From Pseudomonadota bacterium (GTDB lineage: Bacteria > Pseudomonadota > Gammaproteobacteria > Acidiferrobacterales > Acidiferrobacteraceae), in assembly GCA_021777335.1 (NCBI GenBank), contig JAJYDT010000019.1:1-37854 (forward strand): 37,854 nt of DNA, given 5' to 3'. Shown here piece by piece: positions 1 to 8,486 of this stretch (the stretch's first letter is position 1; each line of letters starts with the position of its first letter). The notes below the pieces were generated by a model. That model saw only the letters and a program-made list of their open reading frames with translations, made no database searches and was not told the origin of the DNA. The position numbers were made by a program, and so were the translations under genes.

Positions 1-14
1 GGTCTTCTAATTTG

Positions 15-416
15 ATGCTGCTACTTCGGCGACAGACACGCACCCGAGGTCGGGTCATCGCGCTGGTCGCTTGGCTGGTTTACGTGATGTGGGCCCCGGT
101 GCAGTGGTGTCTGCCGGTACAGGCCTCGGAACTACCTCAGCACACGCCCGTGTTCTGTCCGATGATCGGGGCAATGCATGGCACCAGCATGGCCATGGCA
201 CACATGGGCGGGCAGTGCGCGCACGTACAGTGCCAGGGCGTGCATCCGGCGAGCAAGGGTTCTGCCACGCAATGGGTGTTCATGGGGCTGGCGCATGCCC
301 CGCCGGTTGTCCGTTTTGAGTGGGTGCGGCCGACAGGTCCGCGCCCGGTCGCTTGGTTGCCTGATCCACGATTTTCCACTGCGGTTAATCTGAACCCCGC
401 TCGTCTTCTGATTTAG
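15..416 (+). CDS. Small exported Met/His/Cys-rich protein upstream of cusCBA
   Basis: I do not recognise the family with certainty. The protein has 133 residues from the ATG (a TTG lies one codon earlier). It begins with an arginine-rich n-region, a hydrophobic stretch at about residues 14-30 and a plausible signal-peptidase site after the VQA motif near residue 37. The mature part is dense in Met, His and Cys between about residues 45 and 80 (several MH, HM and CxH-type groupings), the kind of composition seen in periplasmic copper-handling proteins. It ends in an LNPARLLI-like tail. It is followed after about 430 bp by cusC on the same strand, which supports a copper/silver link, but that is inference from context and composition. 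It could also be a DUF2946-like or CopL-like protein. The 5' flank is cut by the window edge, so the operon start is unknown. Confidence 0.55.
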   Translation: MLLLRRQTRTRGRVIALVAWLVYVMWAPVQWCLPVQASELPQHTPVFCPMIGAMHGTSMAMAHMGGQCAHVQCQGVHPASKGSATQWVFMGLAHAPPVVRFEWVRPTGPRPVAWLPDPRFSTAVNLNPARLLI

Positions 417-689
417 CCCACATCCGTTCCAGGCGCCCACCATGATCTCCGCGGGAGACTTGGGCAGGGTCCATGCGCCGTGTGCGGGCTCGATTCCGTG
501 GCTAATCCGATCCACCACCTTGGCTCTGGATACTCTCGGGTCCAGCGCTTTCGGCGCGAAGTGGAGGCCGGGCGCACCCGCCGCGTCTTGGGACACCAAC
601 GCACGGCGACTATTGACTCTACACCCAGCAACAAGCTGCATGATGTCGTTGATGGCGTCTGCCGCCGACAACCGACCCGGAGGTGTTTT
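417..689. other. Gene-free stretch before the cus leader frame
   Basis: No convincing gene was found here. Frames on both strands have no recognisable domain. A minus-strand frame runs through it into the preceding gene, but its sequence is not convincing as a protein. I see no clear intrinsic terminator or consensus promoter. Confidence 0.4.
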
Positions 690-860
690 ATGTCCTGGCT
701 GCTTTCTGGTCTGCGCGCCAATAAGGGCGTGTTTCTCCCTGCCACCCCCCGGGGCCGGACCTTGTTCCCGTGCCGGTGGCGCACCGTCTCTTTGCGTCTA
801 GCCCATGTCCGCGGATACGTTTCACGGTTTTTGCAGGGAAGTTACGCTCATGTCGCATAG
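690..860 (+). CDS. Possible 56-residue leader/small protein coupled to cusC
   Basis: An ATG preceded by a strong Shine-Dalgarno (GGAGG at 679-683, six bases before the ATG) opens a 56-codon frame whose TAG lies 11 bp inside the start of cusC. The product is basic, rich in Arg and Leu, contains one Cys, and has no recognisable domain or clear signal peptide. The good ribosome site and the overlap with cusC point to translational coupling or a leader-peptide role, but this is inference. It could equally be a chance frame in GC-rich DNA. Confidence 0.35.
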   Translation: MSWLLSGLRANKGVFLPATPRGRTLFPCRWRTVSLRLAHVRGYVSRFLQGSYAHVA

Positions 861-2133
861 TATCGGTTGGCCACGTGCCCGAAGATCGTCTTGGTGCAAG
901 ACCCTCTCTATAGGGCTCGCCCTCTTCATGCCGGCCATTCCCGTTGTGGCGAACCCGTTAAGTTTGCGGCAAGCGGAGACGATCACATTACGTCAAAACC
1001 CCGATCTTGCCGCTCTGGCGCAAAAGGTGGCGGCGTTGCGGCATCGGGCAGTGGCGGTGGCCCAACTACCGGATCCGCATCTCAGTGTCGGATCCGAGAA
1101 TCTGCCCACCAACAGCTTCGCCATGAATCAGCAGCAGATGAGCATGCTGAGTTTCGGCCTGAGCCAGACCTTTCCGCCGTTCGGCAAACTTGGACTGAAG
1201 GGGCAGCAGGTCGATATGCAGGCGCGGGCGGTTACCGACAGTCGGCACGCTCAGGCGGCAGAACTGGTATTGCTGCTACGCCGCGCGTGGCTGCAGGCGC
1301 TCGCGGCCGACGATGCCGTGCGGATCGTCCGGCAGCAGGAACAGGTGGAAGGCGAGAGTATACAGGCGGCATTGGCCCGATATCGCGCGGCCCGTGCCCC
1401 GGAAAGCGATGTGCTGCGCTCCGAGCTCGCCCACGATGGTCTCGCTAACGAGATCGATCGCCTCAAGGTGACACGCGCCACTGCCGTAGCGCAGATCGCC
1501 CGGATCCTGAATCTCTCGAAACCACCATCCATCGAACACCGATGGCCGATACTGCCGCGACCACCAACGCTCGCGACACTGGAGGCCCGGCTTTCCGGGC
1601 AACCGCTCCTGCGCGCCGCGCGGGCGGAAACGCGCGCGGCCCGCATCGGGGTCGAGGCGGCGCGGCGCGATCGGTTACCGCAGATCACGGTCAGTGTCGG
1701 CTATGGTCGCGATTTCTTCCCGGGGAGCCCGAACTGGGTCTCCGCCAGCGTGGGTCTGAGCCTGCCCATCTTCCCGCAGGATCGCCAGGACGAAGAGATT
1801 GCCTCGGCTCAGGCCCAGTCACTGCAGGCGCAATATCGCTATGACGACCAGCGTCTTGCGCTCGAGCGGGAGGCGCGCGCCGTCTTCGCCCGCCACGAGG
1901 CCCTGAAGCGTCAACTTGCGCGAACTGACCAGCGACTCCTGCCGACGGCCCGCGACGCCTTCCGGGCGACCCTTGCCGCGTATGCCGCAGGCGAGGCCCA
2001 TCTGAATGCCGTGCTGCATGCCCAGAAGGCGGTACTGAGGTATGCCCTGGCCCGTCTGCGGTATCGCCAAGACCTGGCGGTGAGTACCGCGGAGCTGGAT
2101 TTCCTGGCAACCAAAGGAGCGACGCAACCATGA
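850..2133 (+). CDS. cusC: Outer-membrane efflux channel, CusC/TolC family
   Basis: This is the outer-membrane duct of a tripartite heavy-metal efflux pump. The chosen start has AGGGAAG about eight bases upstream; an in-frame ATG at 805 lacks a site as good. The 427-residue product starts with a signal peptide (basic region, hydrophobic segment around residues 15-30, likely cleavage after an A-x-A near residue 33) and then shows the duplicated OEP architecture: long amphipathic helices rich in Ala, Arg, Gln and Leu (for example about residues 60-100, 140-220, 270-420), with beta segments such as the SVGYGRDFFPGSPNWVSA stretch in the second half. Length is normal for the family. It overlaps cusB by 4 bp (ATGA), so it is the first structural gene of a cusCBA operon. 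Copper/silver specificity is taken from CusB and CusA, not from this protein. Confidence 0.9.
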   Translation: MSHSIGWPRARRSSWCKTLSIGLALFMPAIPVVANPLSLRQAETITLRQNPDLAALAQKVAALRHRAVAVAQLPDPHLSVGSENLPTNSFAMNQQQMSMLSFGLSQTFPPFGKLGLKGQQVDMQARAVTDSRHAQAAELVLLLRRAWLQALAADDAVRIVRQQEQVEGESIQAALARYRAARAPESDVLRSELAHDGLANEIDRLKVTRATAVAQIARILNLSKPPSIEHRWPILPRPPTLATLEARLSGQPLLRAARAETRAARIGVEAARRDRLPQITVSVGYGRDFFPGSPNWVSASVGLSLPIFPQDRQDEEIASAQAQSLQAQYRYDDQRLALEREARAVFARHEALKRQLARTDQRLLPTARDAFRATLAAYAAGEAHLNAVLHAQKAVLRYALARLRYRQDLAVSTAELDFLATKGATQP

Positions 2134-3512
2134 CCTCACGCAACTGGATGATGGGTATCAGCCTGCTGGCGGTGGGGGCCGCCATCGGCGCGGGCGCGGT
2201 CTGGTGGGGGCGGTCACCCTCCGTGGCGCCCAGTACCGCTGTGGTGGTCCGCGCCCAGAAAGGGGTACAGACCGGTCGGCACGTGTTGTATTGGGCTGAT
2301 CCGATGAACCCCAGGGTGCGCTCGAATCATTTCATGAAGGATTCCATGGGGATGAACTACGTTCCGGTGTATGGCGCAGATTCGGGCACCGAGTCGCAGA
2401 CGGGATTTCGTATCGATCCACGATTGGCACAAAACCTGGGGGTACGGCTCATCAAGGTCGAGCGTCGCCTGTTGGGTCAGGCGATTCACACGGTCGGCAC
2501 CGTGGCGGTGGACGAGAACCGCGTGTATGCCGTCAATCCCCGTTTTTCCGGGTGGGTGGAACACCTTGATGTCCGGGCGGTGGGCGATGCCGTGCGGCGA
2601 GGTCAGGTGCTGGCACAGATCTATGCTCCGGCACTCTACAGTGCGCAGCAGGAGTACCTCATCGCCCGTCGGCAGCCGCAGGCGTTCGGACGCCGGACGC
2701 TGATGACTGCGGCGGAAGAAAAGCTGCATCTGCTCGGCCTGTCCCCGGCCCAGATCGCCGCGCTCATCCGGCGTCGGCGGGCGGAGCCGGATGTGCCGAT
2801 CATGGCGCCGGTTTCCGGGGTCGTGACAGTCCTTAAGATCCACCAGGGGAGCTATGTCTCGCCCGGGATGGCGGTGTATGAGATTGCGAATCTGGATCGG
2901 GTATGGGGTGATGTCGCCCTGTATTCGTACCAGTTGCCCTGGGTCGCGCGCGGCGATCCCGTGCGTCTGCGTCTGCCATCCTATCCCGGGCAACTCTGGC
3001 AAGGTCACCTGAGTTTCTTGTATCCCACCGTCGATCCCCGGAGCCGGACCGTGACGGCCCGGTTGAGCATTCCCAATCCAGGGGGTGTCCTGCGCCCCGG
3101 CATGTACGCCGACGCGGAGATCCTCGCGCGCCCTCAGCAGGCGCTCGCGGTGCCGAGCAGCGCGGTATTGCAGACCCCGCAAGGCGATTACGTGATGCTG
3201 GGCGAAGGTTCTGGGCATTTCCTGCCGGTACAGGTGGCGCTGGGGCCGGAGGCAGACGGGTGGGTGGAGATCCGCAGAGGGATCAGGGCCGGCGATCAGG
3301 TCGTCGATAATGCCCAGTTCCTGCTCTATTCCGAGTCGCAGTTTCAGTCGGTCAAGGCGCGCCTGCTCGGCGGCAACATGGGCCGGTCTCAGGTTGGAAA
3401 GAAACCCGCGCTCGGGGTTCAGGAGAAGCGCGGCGCGGCGCCGACGGTCTCGTCCGGTCAGGGCAGTATGGCCGGGATGAAGCAGGGTACGGGAGATCAC
3501 CCCCATGATTAA
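2130..3512 (+). CDS. cusB: Periplasmic adaptor (membrane fusion) protein CusB
   Basis: This 460-residue HlyD/CusB-type adaptor links the inner-membrane pump to the outer-membrane channel and passes metal to it. An AAAGGAGC ribosome site lies just before the ATG, which overlaps the cusC stop. An uncleaved-looking N-terminal membrane segment (about residues 7-27) is followed by the metal-binding N-terminal motif: DPM at 57-59 and SMGM at 72-75. These Met residues (M59, M73, M75) match in spacing the three Met ligands known for E. coli CusB. Barrel-sandwich/lipoyl segments (VDENRVYAVNPRFSGWVEHL and the VPIMAPVSGVVTVL region), an alpha hairpin and a beta-barrel follow. The tail after about residue 415 is low complexity and ends in His-rich GDHPHD. 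It overlaps cusA by 8 bp. Confidence 0.93.
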   Translation: MTSRNWMMGISLLAVGAAIGAGAVWWGRSPSVAPSTAVVVRAQKGVQTGRHVLYWADPMNPRVRSNHFMKDSMGMNYVPVYGADSGTESQTGFRIDPRLAQNLGVRLIKVERRLLGQAIHTVGTVAVDENRVYAVNPRFSGWVEHLDVRAVGDAVRRGQVLAQIYAPALYSAQQEYLIARRQPQAFGRRTLMTAAEEKLHLLGLSPAQIAALIRRRRAEPDVPIMAPVSGVVTVLKIHQGSYVSPGMAVYEIANLDRVWGDVALYSYQLPWVARGDPVRLRLPSYPGQLWQGHLSFLYPTVDPRSRTVTARLSIPNPGGVLRPGMYADAEILARPQQALAVPSSAVLQTPQGDYVMLGEGSGHFLPVQVALGPEADGWVEIRRGIRAGDQVVDNAQFLLYSESQFQSVKARLLGGNMGRSQVGKKPALGVQEKRGAAPTVSSGQGSMAGMKQGTGDHPHD

Positions 3513-6500
3513 AGCCGTCATGCGCTGGTGTCTGAAAAACCGCATACTGGTCATGATCGCGGCGGTGACGCTGATCGTCGCTGGCATCTGGGCGATCACC
3601 CACATTCCGCTGGAGGCGCTCCCCGACATTTCGCCGACCGAGGTCATCGTCAAGACGTCCTATCCGGGTCAGGCACCCGAGATCGTGCAGGATCAGGTGA
3701 CCTATCCCCTTGAAACCACGCTCCAGGAGGTCCCCGATGCCCAGGCCGTCCGTGGCTACTCGATGTTCGGGGATTCCTACGTCTATATCCTGTTCCGGCG
3801 GGGCACGAACATCTACCAGGCGCGCAACCTGGTCCTTCAGTACCTGAACCAGGCGGAGTCCAAGTTGCCCCGTGGCGTCACCCCGGCCCTGGGACCGAAC
3901 AGTTCGGGGGTCGACTGGATTCTCGAATACGCCCTCACCGATCCCACGGGCACCTTGAACCTGGCCCAGCTCACCACCCTGCAGAACTGGTTTCTCAAAT
4001 ATGAGCTACAGGGCATCCCGGGCATCGCGGAGGTGGCGACCATCGGGGGCATGGTGCAGGAATATCAGGTGGTGGTGGATCCCCAAAAGCTCTTGGCCTA
4101 CCGGTTGACCCTGCCGGACGTGGAGGCGGCGATCCGCGCCGCCAACGGCGAGACCAGCGGCTCGGTCGTGGATCAGGGGGAGGCGAGTTATATCGTTCGC
4201 ACCTCAGGTTACATCCGTTCACTGAAAGATCTGGAGGAGGCGCCACTCGCGGTGCGCGCCGGGGTTCCGGTCACGCTCAGGGACGTGGCACGTGTACAAC
4301 TCGGCCCCGAGCTGCCCCATGGTGTCGCCGAGCTCAATGGCCAGGGCCTAGTGGTTGGCGGCATCGTCATGATGAACCAGGGGGAAAATGGCTATGCGCT
4401 CATTCATCGCATCGAACATAAGCTGAAAGAGATTCGATCGTCCCTGCCCGCAGGCGTCCGGATCGTGACCACCTACAGTCAGGCCCCGCTCGTGCGGCGT
4501 AGTATTCGCACGCTGACCGGCAAACTACTGGAAGAGTCCTTGGTAGTGACGCTCGTCTGCCTGCTCTTTCTTCTGCGCGTCCGTTCGGCCCTAGTGGCAA
4601 TTGTCGCCCTGCCGCTCGGGATTCTGGCCGCCTTTCTCATCATGTGGCTCCAAGGCGTCCCGGCGAACATCATGTCGCTCGGCGGCATCGCCATTGCCAT
4701 CGGTGTCATGGTGGACGCGGCCGTGGTCATGATCGAGAACATGCACAAACACCTCGAGCGTGCACCCGGTGCCGATCCTTGGGTGACCGCAGGCATGGCC
4801 GCGGAGGAGGTGGGCCCGGCTCTGTTCTTCTCGCTGCTGATCATCGCGGTTTCCTTTCTGCCGGTGTTCGCCCTGGGCGGCGAGGAAGGCCGGCTCTTTG
4901 CGCCGCTCGCCTTCACCAAGACCTATTCCGTAGCAGCCGCTGCGGTCCTGTCCATCACCCTGGTACCGATCCTCATGGCCTGGTTCATCCGCGGCCGGGT
5001 TCCATCCGAGCACAAAAATCCCCTGAACCGGGTCCTGGCATTTCTCTATCGGCCGCTGATCGAAGCGGTTCTGTGCGCGCCATGGCGGGTCCTGGGTGTC
5101 GCTGTGCTGGTGACGGCGACGCTTTACTACCCCTGGTCGCGCCTCGGTTCCCAGCTCATGCCGCCGCTCAACGAGGGTACGCTACTGTATATGCCGGTCA
5201 CGCAAGACCCCGCGGTTTCGATCGGCGAGGCCGCGATCCTGCTGCAGCAGACCGACCGTATCCTGAAGCGGTTTCCACAGGTCCAGACCGTCTTCGGCGA
5301 GGCCGGTAGGGCGCAGACCGCAACCGATCAGTCGCCGTTGTCCATGTTCGATACGGTGGTGGACCTGAAGAACCCGGATCAGTGGCCCGCGGGGATGACG
5401 ATACACAGTCTGGAGACCCAGATGAACCGGGCCTTGCAAATCCCCGGTCTCTCGAACATCTGGACCCAGCCGATCAAAGATCGGGTAGAGATGCTGACCA
5501 CGGGCTTGCAGACGCCGCTCGGCATCAAAGTCGGCGGCACGAATCTCGATACCCTAAACCGGTTAGGACAGGAGGTCCAGACGGTGCTCCGGAAGGTGGC
5601 CGGCACCCAGAGTGCCTACGCGGCCCGGATCACCGGAGGGCGCTATATCGTCATCCATACCGATCGGGCCCAGGCGGCCCGTTATGGACTGTCGGTGGCG
5701 GACGTGAACCGGTTGGTGGCGACCGCGATCGGCGGGCAGGTTCTCACCACGGCGGTGCAAGGGTTGGAACGTTTCCCGGTGAATCTGCGCTACCCGCGGG
5801 CCCTGCGCCAGTCGCTCGCGACCCTGATGGCCAGCCGGATCGCGACACCGAACGGGGCTCAGATCCCCCTGGCGCAAGTGGCCGACGTCCGCATTGAGGG
5901 CGGCCCTTCGATGCTGACCAGCGACAACAGCCGTCTCGATAGCTGGGTCTATATCGATCTGATGCCCGGGACCAGCATCGGCAGTTATGTCGCCCATGCC
6001 AAAGCCGCGATCGCCAAGGTGATCCGGCTGCCCGCCGGCTACACGCTTTCCTGGGTCGGTCAGTACCAGGTCATGAAGCAAGCCGCCCGGCGGCTCGAAC
6101 TGATGCTTCCCGGTGTCATCTTGCTCATCGCCTTGCTGCTCTATTTCAATTTTCGGAACTGGGCGGAGGTGGCCATCATCCTGGCGACCCTGCCGCTGTC
6201 CTTGGTGGGCGGTTTCTGGCTTGTCTACTGGCTGGGCTACAAACTGTCGGTGGGTGTGGCCGTGGGTTTTATCGCCTTAGCAGGGGTGACCGCAGAATTC
6301 GGGGTCGTGATGCTGCTGTACCTCGATCAAGCCCTGAAGCGCCGGCAGGCGCAGGGCACCCTGCAGTCTCGGGCCGACCTGCAACAAGCCATCATCGAGG
6401 GCACCATGTTGCGGTTGCGGCCGCTCGCCATGACCTTCACGCTGGTGGTGGGTGGTCTGTTGCCCGTTCTGTTCAGCCATGGGGCCGGCGCCGATATGAT

Positions 6501-6612
6501 GAAACGTATTGCTGCCCCCATGGTCGGCGGCATGTTCAGTGCCGCACTGCTGGCGTTGGTGGTGGTTCCTGCCGTCTACACCCTGTGGCAGCGGCGGAGG
6601 CTGGGTCTGTGA
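3505..6612 (+). CDS. cusA: Copper/silver RND efflux pump CusA (HME family)
   Basis: This is the proton-driven inner-membrane transporter of the trio, 1035 residues, the usual size. It shows the HME-RND plan: TM1 at about 13-33, a large periplasmic loop, a TM cluster around 340-500 with the signature GVMVDAAVVMIEN carrying the Asp and Glu used in proton relay, a second periplasmic loop, and C-terminal TMs 865-1025. The three Met residues used by E. coli CusA for Cu(I)/Ag(I) binding have clear counterparts here: M563 (LLYMP), M614 (PLSMFD) and M663 (VEMLTTG), with almost identical spacing. This argues for monovalent Cu/Ag rather than Co/Zn/Cd export. The gene starts inside the end of cusB and is the last gene of the operon; a terminator follows. 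No cusF, cusRS or copA is visible in the window. Confidence 0.95.
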   Translation: MIKAVMRWCLKNRILVMIAAVTLIVAGIWAITHIPLEALPDISPTEVIVKTSYPGQAPEIVQDQVTYPLETTLQEVPDAQAVRGYSMFGDSYVYILFRRGTNIYQARNLVLQYLNQAESKLPRGVTPALGPNSSGVDWILEYALTDPTGTLNLAQLTTLQNWFLKYELQGIPGIAEVATIGGMVQEYQVVVDPQKLLAYRLTLPDVEAAIRAANGETSGSVVDQGEASYIVRTSGYIRSLKDLEEAPLAVRAGVPVTLRDVARVQLGPELPHGVAELNGQGLVVGGIVMMNQGENGYALIHRIEHKLKEIRSSLPAGVRIVTTYSQAPLVRRSIRTLTGKLLEESLVVTLVCLLFLLRVRSALVAIVALPLGILAAFLIMWLQGVPANIMSLGGIAIAIGVMVDAAVVMIENMHKHLERAPGADPWVTAGMAAEEVGPALFFSLLIIAVSFLPVFALGGEEGRLFAPLAFTKTYSVAAAAVLSITLVPILMAWFIRGRVPSEHKNPLNRVLAFLYRPLIEAVLCAPWRVLGVAVLVTATLYYPWSRLGSQLMPPLNEGTLLYMPVTQDPAVSIGEAAILLQQTDRILKRFPQVQTVFGEAGRAQTATDQSPLSMFDTVVDLKNPDQWPAGMTIHSLETQMNRALQIPGLSNIWTQPIKDRVEMLTTGLQTPLGIKVGGTNLDTLNRLGQEVQTVLRKVAGTQSAYAARITGGRYIVIHTDRAQAARYGLSVADVNRLVATAIGGQVLTTAVQGLERFPVNLRYPRALRQSLATLMASRIATPNGAQIPLAQVADVRIEGGPSMLTSDNSRLDSWVYIDLMPGTSIGSYVAHAKAAIAKVIRLPAGYTLSWVGQYQVMKQAARRLELMLPGVILLIALLLYFNFRNWAEVAIILATLPLSLVGGFWLVYWLGYKLSVGVAVGFIALAGVTAEFGVVMLLYLDQALKRRQAQGTLQSRADLQQAIIEGTMLRLRPLAMTFTLVVGGLLPVLFSHGAGADMMKRIAAPMVGGMFSAALLALVVVPAVYTLWQRRRLGL

Positions 6613-6674
6613 CACCATTCAGCCACTCAACAGGGTTGCGACAGCAACGCCCGGCCAACGCGATCCGTAAGCCG

Positions 6675-6699
6675 CGCCCGCGCACGGGTGTCTTTTTTT
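6675..6699 (+). terminator. Intrinsic terminator of cusCBA
   Basis: A six-pair stem (CGCCCG 6675-6680 with CGGGTG 6685-6690, one G-T pair) with a CGCA loop is followed at once by TCTTTTTTT. It lies 63 bp after the cusA stop and ends the plus-strand transcript before the convergent MFS gene. Confidence 0.8.
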
Positions 6700-6730
6700 A
6701 AAGGATCTGGCCACGATGGCTTGGCTTGAT

Positions 6731-8209
6731 CTATTGCTTGCCGGAGGTTTTTGATTTGGCCGGTGTGGAAACGTCAGGCGACGGCAATGCCTCGTCAAGG
6801 GCCGATGCAGGGGTGGTTCCCGTCGTTGCCAACACGATGATGCCACAAGCGAGCTGAACCAGACTTCCCAGCACCATTGAATGGCGCAATCCGACCAGGC
6901 GGTGTTGCGCAGAGGAAAACACGGCGCCCAGGACGGCCACGCCAATCGTCGCCCCGGTCATTCGGGCCACATTAATAAGCGCAGCCGCAGTGCCCGAGCG
7001 CGCAGCGGGAACCGCATTAAGCGCGACGGCAAGGAAGGGTCCGGTGGCAAGTCCCATGCCGAGACCGGTCAGTGCCAGCGCAATTTCCGCCATGATGATT
7101 GATTCCCAATCGGCGGTCACGCCGAGGATCAGGAGCCCCAACGCGATCACGAGCAGGCCACTGGTGATCATAAACCGTGTCCCAAGTGTGCGTGAGAGTG
7201 CGCCGGAAAAGGGTGAAACGAACACGTAAACGAGCGCCATCGGCATGAGGGCTATGCCTGTCCGCAGCGGATCAAACCCATCGACGCTTTGCCACGTCAG
7301 CGGCAACAGAAACAAGACGCCATACATGCCGAATGTCATGCCGATCGTTGCCGTCATTGCACCAGTAAACTCGCGGACACGAAACATATCCAGCGGGACC
7401 AGTGCCATCGCACCCCGTTTTGATTCGACCAGCATGAAGAGCGGAAGCGCGAGTATGGCCACCCCTAGGGCTGCCAGAGCAGTCAGGATTGCGCCGCGCG
7501 CCTCGATGCTGGCGAAGACCAGACCGCCGAGTACGGCTGCGCCCAGGATCTGGCCAGGCATATCGAAATGACGGTCTTTCGGATTGGAGGACTCCGGAAT
7601 GGCGGGTACCGCCAGCACAAAGGCAGCGAATCCCAGGGGAACGACGACCAGAAAGACACTGCGCCATCCGAACTGCGGAATTAACAAACCGCCGAGCGTC
7701 GGCCCGATCGCCAGTGCCACCCCATTACAGGCGGCCCATATGCCAAGGACGCGGCCGCGCGCGGCGCGGTCAGGCCATACCACCCGAATGATGGCCAATG
7801 ATGCGGGGAGCAGCAAGGCGGCTCCGAGCCCCGCAAGTGCTCGTCCACTGACCAAAAGCCAGACGGTGGGCGCAAACGCGCACAAGAGCGATGCTGCGGT
7901 AAAAATGGCAGCACCGACCATGAAGATGCGTCGTCGGCCGTAGAGATCAGCGAGCAGCCCGCCAGTCAGGAGGAAGACCGCGTAGACCAGGTTGTAGCTG
8001 TCTACGACCCACTGGAGGGTGGCGACGTTCGCCGAAAAATAGACGCCGATTGAACGCACCGCCAGGTTGACGACAGATGTGTCCACCTGGGCAATGAGCA
8101 CAGCCAGACAGAGCGTGGCCAGGGTCAGGGTGCGTCGATCAGCAACACCGCGGGTGTGTTTTCCAGCGCCTGCCGCTCCGGGGCAAGGACCGGCATCCTC
8201 CTTTCGCAT
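6731..8209 (-). CDS. MFS exporter, DHA2 (EmrB/QacA-like) family
   Basis: A proton-coupled drug/solute exporter of the 14-TM DHA2 type, 492 residues. TM1 carries the family signature with the acidic residue (QVDTSVVNLA), and the loop between TM2 and TM3 has GGLLADLYGRRR (motif A). Motif C-like (GPTLGGLL) sits in TM5. The C-terminus is hydrophilic, rich in Ser, Pro and Lys. No EmrA-type partner is adjacent, so substrate is unknown. The start is uncertain: the first 23 residues look unlike DHA2 proteins, and a strong AAAGGAGG lies just inside the frame at codons 3-5, serving another short frame (see findings). The gene is divergent from galE and convergent with cusA. Confidence 0.85.
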   Translation of the reverse strand: MRKEDAGPCPGAAGAGKHTRGVADRRTLTLATLCLAVLIAQVDTSVVNLAVRSIGVYFSANVATLQWVVDSYNLVYAVFLLTGGLLADLYGRRRIFMVGAAIFTAASLLCAFAPTVWLLVSGRALAGLGAALLLPASLAIIRVVWPDRAARGRVLGIWAACNGVALAIGPTLGGLLIPQFGWRSVFLVVVPLGFAAFVLAVPAIPESSNPKDRHFDMPGQILGAAVLGGLVFASIEARGAILTALAALGVAILALPLFMLVESKRGAMALVPLDMFRVREFTGAMTATIGMTFGMYGVLFLLPLTWQSVDGFDPLRTGIALMPMALVYVFVSPFSGALSRTLGTRFMITSGLLVIALGLLILGVTADWESIIMAEIALALTGLGMGLATGPFLAVALNAVPAARSGTAAALINVARMTGATIGVAVLGAVFSSAQHRLVGLRHSMVLGSLVQLACGIIVLATTGTTPASALDEALPSPDVSTPAKSKTSGKQ

Positions 8210-8486
8210 CGTGATATTTTCTGTGTTTCTGTCTGCAGGATGCGTATTATTGTTTGATCAGTGTGGTCGATATTTCGACGCGGATCGAAGCATTCAGGCC
8301 GGGCTTCGTGCATAATACCGGGACCTTATGGGCAACAAAAGCATTTATTTCCTTCCCGGGCATGTTTTGTCCATTGCCTATCTGATCGCCGATCCGACAA
8401 GGATCGTGATGCTTATGGCTCTGGCGCGGTGCTTCGCGGGTCACAAGCTTTCGGGGTCACCGGATCGGCGTTGAATCGGAGGGCGT
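8210..8486. promoter_or_regulatory. Divergent intergenic region between the MFS gene and galE
   Basis: This 277-bp spacer must hold the promoters of both divergent genes. It is more AT-rich near 8215-8275. An interrupted palindrome, GTCGA-TATT-TCGAC at 8266-8279, could be a repressor site for the exporter, but that is a guess. I see no pair of good -35/-10 boxes. The galE ribosome site GGAGGG (about 8477-8482) is clear. Confidence 0.4.

Noticed and set aside
132-671. 179-codon minus-strand frame across the first small gene
   Set aside because: No domain, no ribosome site, overlaps the Met/His-rich gene with a good signal peptide.
2214-3653. A 479-codon minus-strand frame opposite cusB
   Set aside because: Antisense to an unambiguous gene, no recognisable domain, typical of high-GC shadow frames.
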